Below are positions 19,379-27,911 of a stretch of 64,000 nt of DNA, one piece after another. Made by a program: the position numbers and the translations under genes. Location: NCBI GenBank assembly GCA_029862185.1, contig JAOTXX010000014.1:1-64000 (forward strand), in the 5' to 3' direction. Under the pieces are notes generated by a model. The model was not told where the DNA came from. It worked only from the letters and a program-made list of their open reading frames with translations, and searched no databases. The stretch comes from Myxococcales bacterium (GTDB lineage Bacteria; Myxococcota_A; Polyangia; Polyangiales; Houyiibacteriaceae). Each line of letters begins with the position of its first letter. The first letter of the stretch is position 1.

Positions 19379-20034
19379 TACGCGCATGGTGGCTGATGTT
19401 GCTGGCCCTGCTCGTGGCGTTGCCCGGCCTGGCCTTGGCCGAAGAGCCGCCGCACGAGGCTGGTGCCCACGACCTCGCCGAGGAGCAATCCGAGCACGGC
19501 AGTCACGACGGGCACGGCGAGCTCACCTTCTCGTCGCTGATGAAGAGCCGGGATTTCCAGGGCACTCTCGTCAACTTTGGCGTGTTGGTTCTCCTCATCG
19601 GCTGGGTCATCCGCAAGAAGGGCAACCCCGCTCTTGCAGCGCGCCGCGCCGAGGTCGAACAGGAGCTTGCCGAGGCCCAGCGGCTTCGCGCCGAGGCTCA
19701 GCAGCGGCACATGGAAACCGCAACCCGTCTCGAGAGGCTCGACCAAGAGATGGTCCAGATTCGCGGCGACATGATCAAGGCCGGAGAAGCGGAGCGCGAC
19801 CGAATCGTGTCGCAGGCCGAAGAGAAGGCTGCGCGCATGCGCAAAGACACCGCGTTCCTCATCGAGCAGCAAATCAAGCAGCTTCGAAAAGAGCTCACCC
19901 AGCAGGCGGCGACCGCTGCCGTGGTTGCCGCACAGGACTTGCTCCAACAACGGACGACTGATTCGGATCAAGACCAACTCGCTGAGGCGTACCTCGCTCG
20001 GCTCGATGAGGTCATCGGGGAGCGGCAATCATGA
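19375..20034 (+). CDS. atpF: ATP synthase F0 subunit b with N-terminal signal-like extension
   Basis: 219 residues. Residues 1-22 form a typical signal peptide (WWLMLLALLVALPGLALA, then EE). A His/Glu-rich linker of about 30 residues (GAHDLAEEQSEHGSHDGHG) leads to the usual membrane helix (VNFGVLVLLIGWVI, about 66-80) and a long coiled coil ending in the stator-type helix. Ordinary b subunits begin at the membrane helix, so about 60 residues are extra. Coupled by ATGA overlaps to both neighbours. It joins F1 to the a subunit as part of the peripheral stalk. Confidence 0.9.
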   Translation: MIRAWWLMLLALLVALPGLALAEEPPHEAGAHDLAEEQSEHGSHDGHGELTFSSLMKSRDFQGTLVNFGVLVLLIGWVIRKKGNPALAARRAEVEQELAEAQRLRAEAQQRHMETATRLERLDQEMVQIRGDMIKAGEAERDRIVSQAEEKAARMRKDTAFLIEQQIKQLRKELTQQAATAAVVAAQDLLQQRTTDSDQDQLAEAYLARLDEVIGERQS

Positions 20035-20579
20035 GCGCGCTCGGACGACGGTACGCAAAGGCTCTGTTGGACCTCGCCCGCGAGCAGGGCGAGATCGACA
20101 CGGTTCTGCGCGATGTCGGATTGCTCTCCGACGCTTGGAAGTCGAGCCAAGAGCTGCGCGACATCGTCCAAAACCCGGTGATCCCGAGGCCCGCCCTCAA
20201 GGCCGCCGTCGATGCCGTGATGGAAAAGCTCGGCAGCTCCAAGATCGTCCGCAACACGGTGAACCTGCTCGCCGACAAGGGCCGCCTCGGGCACCTCGAC
20301 GAGGTTCTTGCGGAGCTCGACGCGCTGGCAGAGGCGGAGACCGGACGTGTTCGCGTCGAGGTCGTCAGCGCCAAGCCCTTGGCCGACGCCTATTACGCGC
20401 GCCTTGTGGAGAAACTCAAGCGAGTGACCGATCGAGAGGTCGTGCTCGTAAAGAAGGAAGATCCTTCGCTCATCGGTGGCGTGATCACACGCATCGGGGA
20501 CCAACTGTTCGACGGAAGCATTCGCAACCGGCTGAGCGAGCTTAGGGAAACGTTGCTTGCGAACGGCGATACGCCGTAA
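20031..20579 (+). CDS. atpH: ATP synthase F1 subunit delta
   Basis: 182 residues. It opens [17 protein letters not shown], the conserved first helix of delta, and carries [17 protein letters not shown] and [19 protein letters not shown]. The C-terminal part includes [18 protein letters not shown] and [14 protein letters not shown], the delta signature region. Delta ties the top of the alpha/beta hexamer to the b stalk. The start overlaps the end of the b subunit gene by four bases. Confidence 0.95.
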   Translation: MSALGRRYAKALLDLAREQGEIDTVLRDVGLLSDAWKSSQELRDIVQNPVIPRPALKAAVDAVMEKLGSSKIVRNTVNLLADKGRLGHLDEVLAELDALAEAETGRVRVEVVSAKPLADAYYARLVEKLKRVTDREVVLVKKEDPSLIGGVITRIGDQLFDGSIRNRLSELRETLLANGDTP

Positions 20580-20604
20580 CCGCATCGAATCAGGAGCCTG
20601 CCAA

Positions 20605-22257
20605 ATGCAACTTCGCGCTGAAGAGATTTCCAACATCATCAAGCAGCAGATCGCTTCCTACGAGAAGTCGGTCGATGTGGTCGAGACAGGTACTGTTTTG
20701 ACGGTGGGCGACGGTATTGCCCGCATCTACGGCCTCGAAAGCGCCATGGCGGGCGAGCTCCTCGAGTTCCCCGGCGGTGTCTTCGGCATGGCCCTCAACC
20801 TCGAAGAGGACAACGTCGGCTGCGCGATTTTCGGCTCCGATGTCGGCATCAACGAGGGCGACACGGTCAAGCGAACCGGCCGCATCGTCGAGGTTCCCGT
20901 CGGTCCGGCCCTGGTGGGCCGCGTGGTCAACGCCCTCGGTCAGCCCATCGACGGCAAGGGTCCAATCGAAAGCAAGCTCAGCCGTCGCGTCGAGCTCAAG
21001 GCTCCGGGCATCGTCGCCCGTCAGCCGGTGAGTGAGCCGCTTCAGACCGGCCTCAAGGCCATCGACTCGATGATTCCGATCGGCCGAGGTCAGCGCGAGC
21101 TCATCATCGGCGACCGCCAGACAGGCAAGACAGCCGTCGCGCTCGACACGATCATCAACCAGAAGGGCAAGGGCGTCTACTGTTTCTACGTCGCGATCGG
21201 TCAGAAGCAGTCGACCGTCGCTCAGGTCGTCGACAAGCTCACGCAGTTCGGCGCAATGGAATATACCACCGTCGTTCTGGCCGGCGCTTCCGAGCCCGCG
21301 CCGCTTCAGTTCATCGCGCCATACACCGGCGTGACGATGGGCGAGTACTTCCGCGACAACGGTCAGCACGCGCTTTGCATCTATGACGACCTTTCGAAGC
21401 AGGCCGTCGCCTACCGCCAGCTTTCCCTCCTTCTTCGTCGTCCTCCCGGCCGCGAGGCGTACCCGGGCGACGTCTTCTATGTTCACAGTCGCCTTCTCGA
21501 GCGCGCCGCAAAGATGGCGGAAGACTGGGTCGTCGTGAAGTCGGACCAGGAGCCGGGTCGTCTCGGAAATCAGGTCTTCAGCGGCCCCGAGTCGAAGCAC
21601 GAGGCCGAGGCCGCCGCCAAGGAAAAGGGCGCAGGCTACGCTGCAAAGAAGCTCGCGGACTCGGGTGGCTCGCTCACCGCATTGCCGATCATCGAGACGC
21701 AGGCGGGCGACGTCTCCGCCTACATTCCGACGAACGTCATCTCGATTACCGACGGCCAGATCTTCCTCGAGTCAGACTTGTTCAACTCCGGCGTTCGCCC
21801 CGCCATCAACGTCGGCATCTCGGTGTCGCGTGTCGGTGGTAACGCCCAGATCAAGGCGATGAAGCAGGTCGCCGGCACCCTGCGTCTCGAGCTCGCGCAG
21901 TTCCGCGAGATGGCGGCATTTGCGCAGTTCGCATCCGACCTCGACGCCGCGACGCGGCAGCAGCTTTCGCGAGGTGAGCGTCTCGTCGAGGTGCTCAAGC
22001 AAGGTCAGTTCGTGCCCTGGCCGGTCGACGAGCAGGTGGTGTCCATTTTCGCGGGCACACACGGCTACCTCGATGAGCTTCCAGTCGACTCGATCGGCCG
22101 CTACCAGCAAGAGCTCATCTCGTACCTCAAGGCCGAGCGCGCTTCGATTCTCTCCGACATCGTGTCGAAGGGTAAGCTAGACGACACGCTCGAAGCCCAG
22201 CTGGACGACGCGCTCAAGGCATTTGCAGAGATCTTCGAGCCAACGCAAAACGACTAA
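20605..22257 (+). CDS. atpA: ATP synthase F1 subunit alpha with an internal insertion
   Basis: 550 residues, about 35-45 longer than usual. The P-loop [15 protein letters not shown] (near residue 169), [16 protein letters not shown] and the signature region [17 protein letters not shown] are all normal. Directly after AAK, residues about 304-354 form an extra charged, Lys/Glu/Ala-rich segment before [15 protein letters not shown] resumes; E. coli has about 18 residues in this place. The start at 20605 has AGGAG six bases upstream. Alpha is the regulatory nucleotide-binding subunit of the hexamer. Followed six bases later by atpG. Confidence 0.96.
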   Translation: MQLRAEEISNIIKQQIASYEKSVDVVETGTVLTVGDGIARIYGLESAMAGELLEFPGGVFGMALNLEEDNVGCAIFGSDVGINEGDTVKRTGRIVEVPVGPALVGRVVNALGQPIDGKGPIESKLSRRVELKAPGIVARQPVSEPLQTGLKAIDSMIPIGRGQRELIIGDRQTGKTAVALDTIINQKGKGVYCFYVAIGQKQSTVAQVVDKLTQFGAMEYTTVVLAGASEPAPLQFIAPYTGVTMGEYFRDNGQHALCIYDDLSKQAVAYRQLSLLLRRPPGREAYPGDVFYVHSRLLERAAKMAEDWVVVKSDQEPGRLGNQVFSGPESKHEAEAAAKEKGAGYAAKKLADSGGSLTALPIIETQAGDVSAYIPTNVISITDGQIFLESDLFNSGVRPAINVGISVSRVGGNAQIKAMKQVAGTLRLELAQFREMAAFAQFASDLDAATRQQLSRGERLVEVLKQGQFVPWPVDEQVVSIFAGTHGYLDELPVDSIGRYQQELISYLKAERASILSDIVSKGKLDDTLEAQLDDALKAFAEIFEPTQND

Positions 22258-22263
22258 TCGGAA

Positions 22264-23133
22264 ATGGCAAACCTCAAGGACATCCGGAAGCGCATCGGAA
22301 GCGTCAAGAACACGCAGAAGATCACCCGCGCCATGAAGCTCGTTGCTGGTGCGCGTCTGCGGAAGGCGCAAGAGAACATCGAACGCCTCCGTCCGTACGC
22401 AATCAAGACACTCGAGGTGCTGAGTGGCGTCGCTGCGCGTGTCAATCCCGACGAAGGCATCCATCCCTTGCTGTCTCGACGAGAGCCTAGGCGCGTCATG
22501 TTGGTGGTCCTCACCAGCGATCGTGGCTTGGCCGGCGCTTTCAACTCGAACATCTGCAAGGCAGCGTTCAGCCGCTGGAAACAGCTCGAGGCGGAGGGCA
22601 GCGAGGTGTGCTTCGGCATCATCGGCCGCAAGGGGCGCGACTACTTCACTCGTCGAAACGCCAACATCCGGCACGACTTCCTCGGGGTCTTCGAAGACCT
22701 GAGCGCCGATAAGGCGGGCGAAATCGGACGTTACATCGTCGAAGATTACACCGGGCTCGATCTCGACGCTTGCGATTTGGTCTACAACGAGTTCAAGAGC
22801 GCGATCAATCAGCAGGTCGTCATCGAGCCGTTCCTGCCCATCAAGCCGCTCGAGCTCGCCGACGACCAACTCGGGGAATTCATTTACGAGCCGAGCCAGG
22901 TCGCGTTGCTCGACACCCTGCTTCCGATGCACGTCGAGGTTCAAATCTACAGAGCTCTCCTCGAGTCGGTGGCTTCGGAGTACGGCGCTCGTATGACCGC
23001 CATGGACGCGGCGACCAACAACGCGAGCGATATGATCGACCGGTTGACCCTTCAATACAACCGGGCCCGCCAGGCTGCCATCACCAAGGAATTGATGGAG
23101 ATCATCGGCGGCGCTGAAGCTCTCAACGGCTAA
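22264..23133 (+). CDS. atpG: ATP synthase F1 subunit gamma
   Basis: 289 residues. The N-terminal helix reads LKDIRKRIGSVKNTQKITRAMKLVAGARL and the C-terminal signature helix reads ASEYGARMTAMDAATNNASDMI with the ending LTLQYNRARQAAITKELMEIIGGAEAL; both are diagnostic. Gamma is the central rotor shaft turning inside the alpha/beta hexamer. It closes the five-gene atpF'-F-H-A-G operon; no atpD or atpC follows, since those lie in the divergent block at 14.7-16.6 kb. Confidence 0.96.
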   Translation: MANLKDIRKRIGSVKNTQKITRAMKLVAGARLRKAQENIERLRPYAIKTLEVLSGVAARVNPDEGIHPLLSRREPRRVMLVVLTSDRGLAGAFNSNICKAAFSRWKQLEAEGSEVCFGIIGRKGRDYFTRRNANIRHDFLGVFEDLSADKAGEIGRYIVEDYTGLDLDACDLVYNEFKSAINQQVVIEPFLPIKPLELADDQLGEFIYEPSQVALLDTLLPMHVEVQIYRALLESVASEYGARMTAMDAATNNASDMIDRLTLQYNRARQAAITKELMEIIGGAEALNG

Positions 23134-23162
23134 GCGCCAGTCCGTGATACCGTAACGCCACG

Positions 23163-24770
23163 ATGCCGGGGGGGCACAGAGGGTCGACTGCACGCGTAAC
23201 AGGACCGGCACCACTTTCGTGGCTCGCCTGGGTTTGCGCCGCCGTCACAATCGCATACGTCGTCGGCGCACCGTTGTGGGCGGCCGACTATCCGATGATG
23301 ATGGACTTCCCGTTTCATGCGGCCTCGTCCTCGGTGTTCCGTCACTACCTGGACCCGGGCTGGCACTTCGACGAGCAGTTTCAGTTTCAGATCCTCGCGG
23401 CACCCTATCTCACCTTCTACACATTGGCGGCGATCTTCATGCTCGTGCTCCCACCCATCGTCGCGACGAAGCTTGCAGCTGGCATGTTGATGGCGCTCCC
23501 GCCCATCGGGCTGATGGTGCTCTGCTGGGGGCTGAGGAAGTCCCCGTTTCTAGGGCTATGGGGGCTCGTTGCCGTCTGGGGCGTTCCCGCGCACTGGGGC
23601 CTCGTTGGTTTTCTGGCATCGCTCGGCCTCTTCGCCATGGTGCTCGGTCTTGCTCTTCGCGTCGTCGATCGACCGACCGCGAAGCTGCAGGGCGCGCTCG
23701 TCGCGGTTCTGATTCTACTCTTCTTCACGCACGTGTACCGCTTCCCATTCGCGGTGTTGATGCTGCTGGTCGTCGCTGCAGCGATGCACCGACGAGTGGA
23801 TAGCATTCAAGGCCTCCTGATTCCGATCGCCGTATCCTCCGCGCTCTTCATCGCTTGGGCGACGACTAGCGCCGACCTGTCGATCCCCGAAATCGCCTGG
23901 GCTTGGCCGCCGGCCTGGAGCCGTTTGTCCGAGGCAAGCGCCAATGCGACCGACATCTTCATCGGCGACGAGGACAGCTTCATGTTCCGCCGCACTGGGC
24001 TCCTGTTCGCGGTGACTGCGGTCGCACTGCTGGTGATTGCAATCGTTCGGCTCCGTTCCTGGCCCAAGGGTGGCTGGGTCGTGCCGGCCCATGCGGTTGT
24101 TGGGGTCGCGATTTTGGTGTTCCTCGGGCTCTACCTGACGCTTCCGATGGAGCTCGGGGTTTGGTGGTACGTCTTTCCACGCGAGATCACCGCAGCGGCC
24201 TTTCTCATGCCTGCGCTCCTACCAAACCTGCCCCGCAAGAGCTGGGCGGAGCTCGGCTTCGTCGTTTGGACGGCGGTTGCGGTTGCGCCGCTCGGGGAAT
24301 TCGTTGCCGATGCGCACGAGGAGTTTTCGACCACCACGTCGCACTTCCGAGAGATCGTCCGCGAGCTTCCCAAGGCCCCGAAGCTTCTCTACCTCGTGTA
24401 CGACCACGACGGCTCGCGCGCCCGAAACAGCCCGTACGTCCACCTGCCCGCATACGTCCAGGCTGAGCGCGGCGGCTGGCTGAGCTTCCACTTTGCCCAG
24501 CTGGAGGGTTTCCCGTTCCGCTATCGCGACAACTCGGATCCCGAGGCAGTCGTCCCGCCGCCAACGCCGGTGCGCTGGGAGTGGAGCCCTCAGCTCTTCC
24601 AGCTCGACCAGCACGGCAAGTTTTTCGATTGGTTCTTGGTTCGTCGGCTCAATGCGCCGGACGCCCTCTTTGCACCAGACCCATCCATACAGCGCGTGGC
24701 GCACTTCGAGAACTGGTGGCTTTACCACCGACCTCGCGCCTCGACTGGACCGCCTCGCGAAACGCCCTAG
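23163..24770 (+). CDS. Large polytopic membrane protein of unknown function
   Basis: 535 residues. About ten hydrophobic helices fill the first 400 residues (for example VCAAVTIAYVVGAPLW, LAAIFMLVLPPIVATKLAAG, ALVAVLILLFFTHVYRFPF), followed by a soluble C-terminal region of about 130 residues with VRELPKAPKLLYLVYDHDG and FENWWLYHRP. A first extracytoplasmic loop with DFPFHAASSSVFRHYLDPGW after helix 1 recalls the acidic loop of GT-C glycosyltransferases, but no DxD-type signature is clear enough to call one. It starts 29 bases after atpG and may read through from that operon. Function unknown. Confidence 0.72.
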   Translation: MPGGHRGSTARVTGPAPLSWLAWVCAAVTIAYVVGAPLWAADYPMMMDFPFHAASSSVFRHYLDPGWHFDEQFQFQILAAPYLTFYTLAAIFMLVLPPIVATKLAAGMLMALPPIGLMVLCWGLRKSPFLGLWGLVAVWGVPAHWGLVGFLASLGLFAMVLGLALRVVDRPTAKLQGALVAVLILLFFTHVYRFPFAVLMLLVVAAAMHRRVDSIQGLLIPIAVSSALFIAWATTSADLSIPEIAWAWPPAWSRLSEASANATDIFIGDEDSFMFRRTGLLFAVTAVALLVIAIVRLRSWPKGGWVVPAHAVVGVAILVFLGLYLTLPMELGVWWYVFPREITAAAFLMPALLPNLPRKSWAELGFVVWTAVAVAPLGEFVADAHEEFSTTTSHFREIVRELPKAPKLLYLVYDHDGSRARNSPYVHLPAYVQAERGGWLSFHFAQLEGFPFRYRDNSDPEAVVPPPTPVRWEWSPQLFQLDQHGKFFDWFLVRRLNAPDALFAPDPSIQRVAHFENWWLYHRPRASTGPPRETP

Positions 24771-24782
24771 ATTGGTAGATCG

Positions 24783-25100
24783 ATGGACCTCAGGACTGAA
24801 GAAGAGCGCTGGGCTGTTTGGATGGTGCAAGCTCGTAGGTTTGCGGAGCGAGAGAACTTCCCGGATGCGGTAGCGCGGGTGAAACTGGTTCGTGATGCGG
24901 TTCGAAAAGCAGTCGGCCAGGCGACCAGCGCGACCGAACGCGCGCGTTTGGAGGCAACGCTTGCGCGAGCCAATGAGCAGCTCGGCAGCATGCAAACGCA
25001 GTACGAGGCGTGGCGATCCAAGATCGCGGAGCGTCGGCAGCACACGATCGACCAAGCTGCCGAAGAGATGGCGCGTCCTCTTCCCGTAACATCGGACTGA
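24783..25100 (+). CDS. Small helical (coiled-coil) protein, unknown function
   Basis: 105 residues, almost entirely predicted helix, rich in Ala, Arg and Glu (FAERENFPDAVARVKLVRDA, then LEATLARANEQLGSMQTQYE). No Cys, no signal peptide and no recognisable motif. It starts twelve bases after the membrane protein's stop and is followed by a gene beginning two bases after its own stop, so the three genes likely form one transcript. The real start could be internal, but the ATG at 24783 gives a full coiled-coil. Confidence 0.6.
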   Translation: MDLRTEEERWAVWMVQARRFAERENFPDAVARVKLVRDAVRKAVGQATSATERARLEATLARANEQLGSMQTQYEAWRSKIAERRQHTIDQAAEEMARPLPVTSD

Positions 25101-25102
25101 CG

Positions 25103-25957
25103 GTGGCTGTTCCCGAGTGCTCGGCTGCGTCACTCGAAGCGGGAGAGTCTCTCGCGGGGACTGCCGTCGAGTCGGTCGATCGCTGGTTGCTTCTGGAAGT
25201 GACAGAGCCCTGGGCGCCCAAGGCCGTTCAAACCCCGGCCTTACCCGAAGCGGTGCGATCGCAGCTCGGCCGTTGGCTCGAAACGCCGCGGTCGCGCTTG
25301 CAGCTCATCCGGCGCCCGGGGCGCTCCGGAAAACGTCCGCTGTTCATGATGGTGTCCTCCGCCGGCGATCGGTCGCGGACGTCGAAGCTCGAGCTAGGCC
25401 GCTACGAAGAGCTCGTCGACCTCGACCTCGACGCGATGCCGGCCGCGCTGAGCGAGCCGATATGCTTGGTTTGCGTGCACGGTCGACGCGATCGCTGTTG
25501 CGGGGTCCTCGGCGGCGCGGTGTTCCGTGCGATTCAATCGCAGGGCGTCGACACCTGGCAGACGAGCCACCTCGGCGGGCATCGTTTTGCCGCCTGTGCG
25601 CTCTGGCTGCCCGACGGCCTGATGTATGGACGGCTTCGCGCCGAGCATGCGCAGCCCTGGGTGACGGCCCGACGAGCCGGGGGGGTCGGTGAGCTCGACT
25701 TGTTTCGAGGCCGTTGCGCGTATGATCGGCCGACGCAGGCCGCGGAGATCGTCGTGCGAAAGCGGCTGGGGCTGCAGACAGCCAATGGGATCGAATGGCT
25801 CGGGACCGACGCGAAGTCCGAGTCGAGCTGGGAAGTACGGTTCCGAATCGCGTCTGGCGAAGAGGTCGTTCGGCTTCGCTTGGCGGACACCGGAGCCACG
25901 CGGCCGGCGAGCTGTGGGGGCGAGGCGGAGGCGGTGACCGAGCTCGTGGAGGGCTAG
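25103..25957 (+). CDS. Sucrase/ferredoxin-like (thioredoxin-fold iron-sulfur) protein
   Basis: 284 residues. The family core reads CLVCVHGRRDRCCGVLGG (about residues 125-143) followed by TSHLGGHRFAACALWLPDG, the paired Cys and His signature of the Suc_Fer-like family, which adopts a thioredoxin-like [2Fe-2S] ferredoxin fold. The physiological partner of these proteins is not established in bacteria. The GTG at 25103 follows the preceding stop by two bases; reading further upstream would overlap the coiled-coil gene. The last 90 residues (VRKRLGLQTANGIEW onward) form an extra domain without obvious motifs. Confidence 0.82.
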   Translation: MAVPECSAASLEAGESLAGTAVESVDRWLLLEVTEPWAPKAVQTPALPEAVRSQLGRWLETPRSRLQLIRRPGRSGKRPLFMMVSSAGDRSRTSKLELGRYEELVDLDLDAMPAALSEPICLVCVHGRRDRCCGVLGGAVFRAIQSQGVDTWQTSHLGGHRFAACALWLPDGLMYGRLRAEHAQPWVTARRAGGVGELDLFRGRCAYDRPTQAAEIVVRKRLGLQTANGIEWLGTDAKSESSWEVRFRIASGEEVVRLRLADTGATRPASCGGEAEAVTELVEG

Positions 25958-26053
25958 GGGGTTGGGTGAGCTGCTTGGGGGGATCGACCTGCTTTTCGGC
26001 GCGACCCCAGCTTCTCCAGGGCGCTGGTTCCCACAATGGGCTAGAAGCGGGGT

Positions 26054-26290
26054 GTGGAACTCTGGTTGCTCGCGCTTTGGGCTCTTTCTGGCGCCGCGCT
26101 TCTGTTCACGCACCTCCTGATGGCTTGGCGCGTGCTGTCGGGGCCTCTCGCTGCGCAGTGGCGCTACCTGGGCTTCCTCGTGCCGGTCTTCACGCCCATT
26201 GTCGCGTGGCGCGGGGGCAACCGCCTTGGCCCGCTCACTTGGGTTCTGTTCTTGGTGATCTATCTCTCCGCGCGCATGATCGAGGTCTGA
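26054..26290 (+). CDS. Small membrane protein ahead of prmA
   Basis: 78 residues with three hydrophobic segments (LLALWALSGAALLFTHLLMAW, YLGFLVPVFTPIVAW, LTWVLFLVIYLSARM). The start is a GTG. Its stop TGA shares a base with the ATG of prmA, so the two are translationally coupled. I recognise no family. Cotranscription with prmA and rsmE is likely, though the proteins those genes encode act on the ribosome and give no hint of its role. Confidence 0.62.
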   Translation: MELWLLALWALSGAALLFTHLLMAWRVLSGPLAAQWRYLGFLVPVFTPIVAWRGGNRLGPLTWVLFLVIYLSARMIEV

Positions 26291-27147
26291 TGTCCGGGGC
26301 GCGCCATCCGTTCGTGACCGTTCGGGTTCGATCCGAGCAGCTCGAGCTCGCGCAGCTGCGGCTCTGGGAGCTCGGCGCGACCGGTCTCGAAGAACGGGAC
26401 CAAACGACCCTGGTGCGCGACGCCGAGTCGGGCGGCGCCGTCGTCATTGCAGCGTTCGCGGATGAGGCGTCGGCGCAGTACGCGCTGCGCGAAATGCGAA
26501 GCGAGTACGAAGCCGATATCCTTTACGTGCCGCGGGCCGATTGGGCCACGGAGTGGCGGCGTGGGTTCGGCGCTCAGCGAATTGGGAAGCGGCTCTTGCT
26601 GCACCCGTCCTGGGAGCCCGCGCAGAGCAAGCCCGGAGACGTGGTTCTCACGATCGACCCGGAGAACGCGTTTGGAAGTGGCGATCATGAAAGCACCAGG
26701 CTCGTCCTGCAGGTGCTCGATGAGCGCGTGGCCGGCGGGGAGCGCGTGCTGGACGTTGGGTGCGGGAGCGGGGTCTTATCGATCGCCGCACTTCGTCTCG
26801 GCGCGGCGTTGGCGTTCGCAACGGACATCGAAGAGGATGCGGTGATCGTGGCCGCGCGAAACGCAGAGCTCAACGGGGTCGCGCCTCGAGTTCGGGCATC
26901 TACGCTGCCATTGGCCGAGGTTGAAGGGGTCTTCGACATCGTTCTTGCCAACATCGAGACCAGGGTTCTCGTAGATATGCCCAATGATCTCCAGGCGCGG
27001 CTGGCGCCTGCCGGGCTGCTGGTCTTGAGCGGCATCCTTCGACCCGAGCGCGAAGAGCTTCTCGCTGCCTACGCACCGATGAAGCTCGAACAGTGCCTCG
27101 AAGAGGGTGAATGGTGCGCCTGCGTGTTGAGGCACGCGGGGCGATGA
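26290..27147 (+). CDS. prmA: Ribosomal protein L11 methyltransferase
   Basis: 285 residues. The S-adenosylmethionine-binding motif I is LDVGCGSGVLSIAAL (about 153-167), preceded by PENAFGSGDHESTRL, the family-typical segment GSGxHxST; a later motif is VLANIETRVLVDM. The N-terminal domain (FVTVRVRSEQLELAQLRLWE, and DWATEWRRGF) is the substrate-recognition part that moves on L11. PrmA trimethylates lysines and the N-terminus of L11. It overlaps rsmE by four bases (ATGA), a common pairing. Confidence 0.95.
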   Translation: MSGARHPFVTVRVRSEQLELAQLRLWELGATGLEERDQTTLVRDAESGGAVVIAAFADEASAQYALREMRSEYEADILYVPRADWATEWRRGFGAQRIGKRLLLHPSWEPAQSKPGDVVLTIDPENAFGSGDHESTRLVLQVLDERVAGGERVLDVGCGSGVLSIAALRLGAALAFATDIEEDAVIVAARNAELNGVAPRVRASTLPLAEVEGVFDIVLANIETRVLVDMPNDLQARLAPAGLLVLSGILRPEREELLAAYAPMKLEQCLEEGEWCACVLRHAGR

Positions 27148-27875
27148 CGCTTCGAAGGCTATACGCGCCCGGATTGCCGAACGAGGGTGGGGCGGTCGTT
27201 CTTGGAGAAGCGTCGAGCCGGCACGTGCGGGTGCTCCGACTCCGAGCTGGCGATGCGGTCGTCCTCTTCGACGGGAAGGGCCGCGCTGCGACGGCCCGCG
27301 TGGAATCGGTCGCCGATGACGTGGTCTGTCTCGCAGAGCCTCCCGTCGCCGCCGCGACGAGGCGCGCACGCATCGTGCTGATGCTTGCCGTTCCGAAAGG
27401 CGCGAAGCTCGATGACTGCGTGCGCGCAGCCACCGAGCTCGGCGTCGATGAGGTCGCACTCATGCAAACCGAGCGAACAATTCCCCGTTGGGATTCCGAG
27501 CGCACGCGCACACGTCTCGATCGGCTGACCCGAGTAGCCGGCGAAGCCGCCACTCAGTGCGAGCGCGACGACGTACCCATCGTTCACGCCCCGCGCCCCT
27601 TCCGCTCATGGCTCGAAGAAATTCCGGTGAGCGCGAAACGGGTCCTGTTTGGAGCCCGTGCCGAGGGATCGGTGACGCTCGATCGCACCACCGAGCAAGT
27701 TTGGTGTGCCCTGGGCCCCGAAGGAGGATTCACCGAGGAGGAGATCGAGCTCTTCGAACGGTCCGGTTTTTCGGTCGCAAGCTTGGGAACCCGGGTCCTT
27801 CGGGTCGAGACAGCCGTGCCCGCTGCCCTGGCGATCGTCGCAGATCGCCTCGGTGACTTCCGACAAGCTCGTTGA
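27144..27875 (+). CDS. rsmE: 16S rRNA (uracil1498-N3)-methyltransferase
   Basis: 243 residues. The N-terminal PUA-like region contains SSRHVRVLRLRAGDAVVLFDGKG. The SPOUT knot is GPEGGFTEEEIELFE (near residue 191) and LGTRVLRVETAVPAAL near the end, both hallmarks of RsmE. It methylates U1498 of 16S rRNA at N3. The ATG at 27144 overlaps the prmA stop; the in-frame ATG at 27111 would overlap prmA by more and is unlike the family. Ends about 36 bases before the MshEN/HEAT gene. Confidence 0.95.
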   Translation: MTLRRLYAPGLPNEGGAVVLGEASSRHVRVLRLRAGDAVVLFDGKGRAATARVESVADDVVCLAEPPVAAATRRARIVLMLAVPKGAKLDDCVRAATELGVDEVALMQTERTIPRWDSERTRTRLDRLTRVAGEAATQCERDDVPIVHAPRPFRSWLEEIPVSAKRVLFGARAEGSVTLDRTTEQVWCALGPEGGFTEEEIELFERSGFSVASLGTRVLRVETAVPAALAIVADRLGDFRQAR

Positions 27876-27911
27876 CAGGTTGGCAGGTGCACAGCCACCA
27901 TTGAGGAGGAT

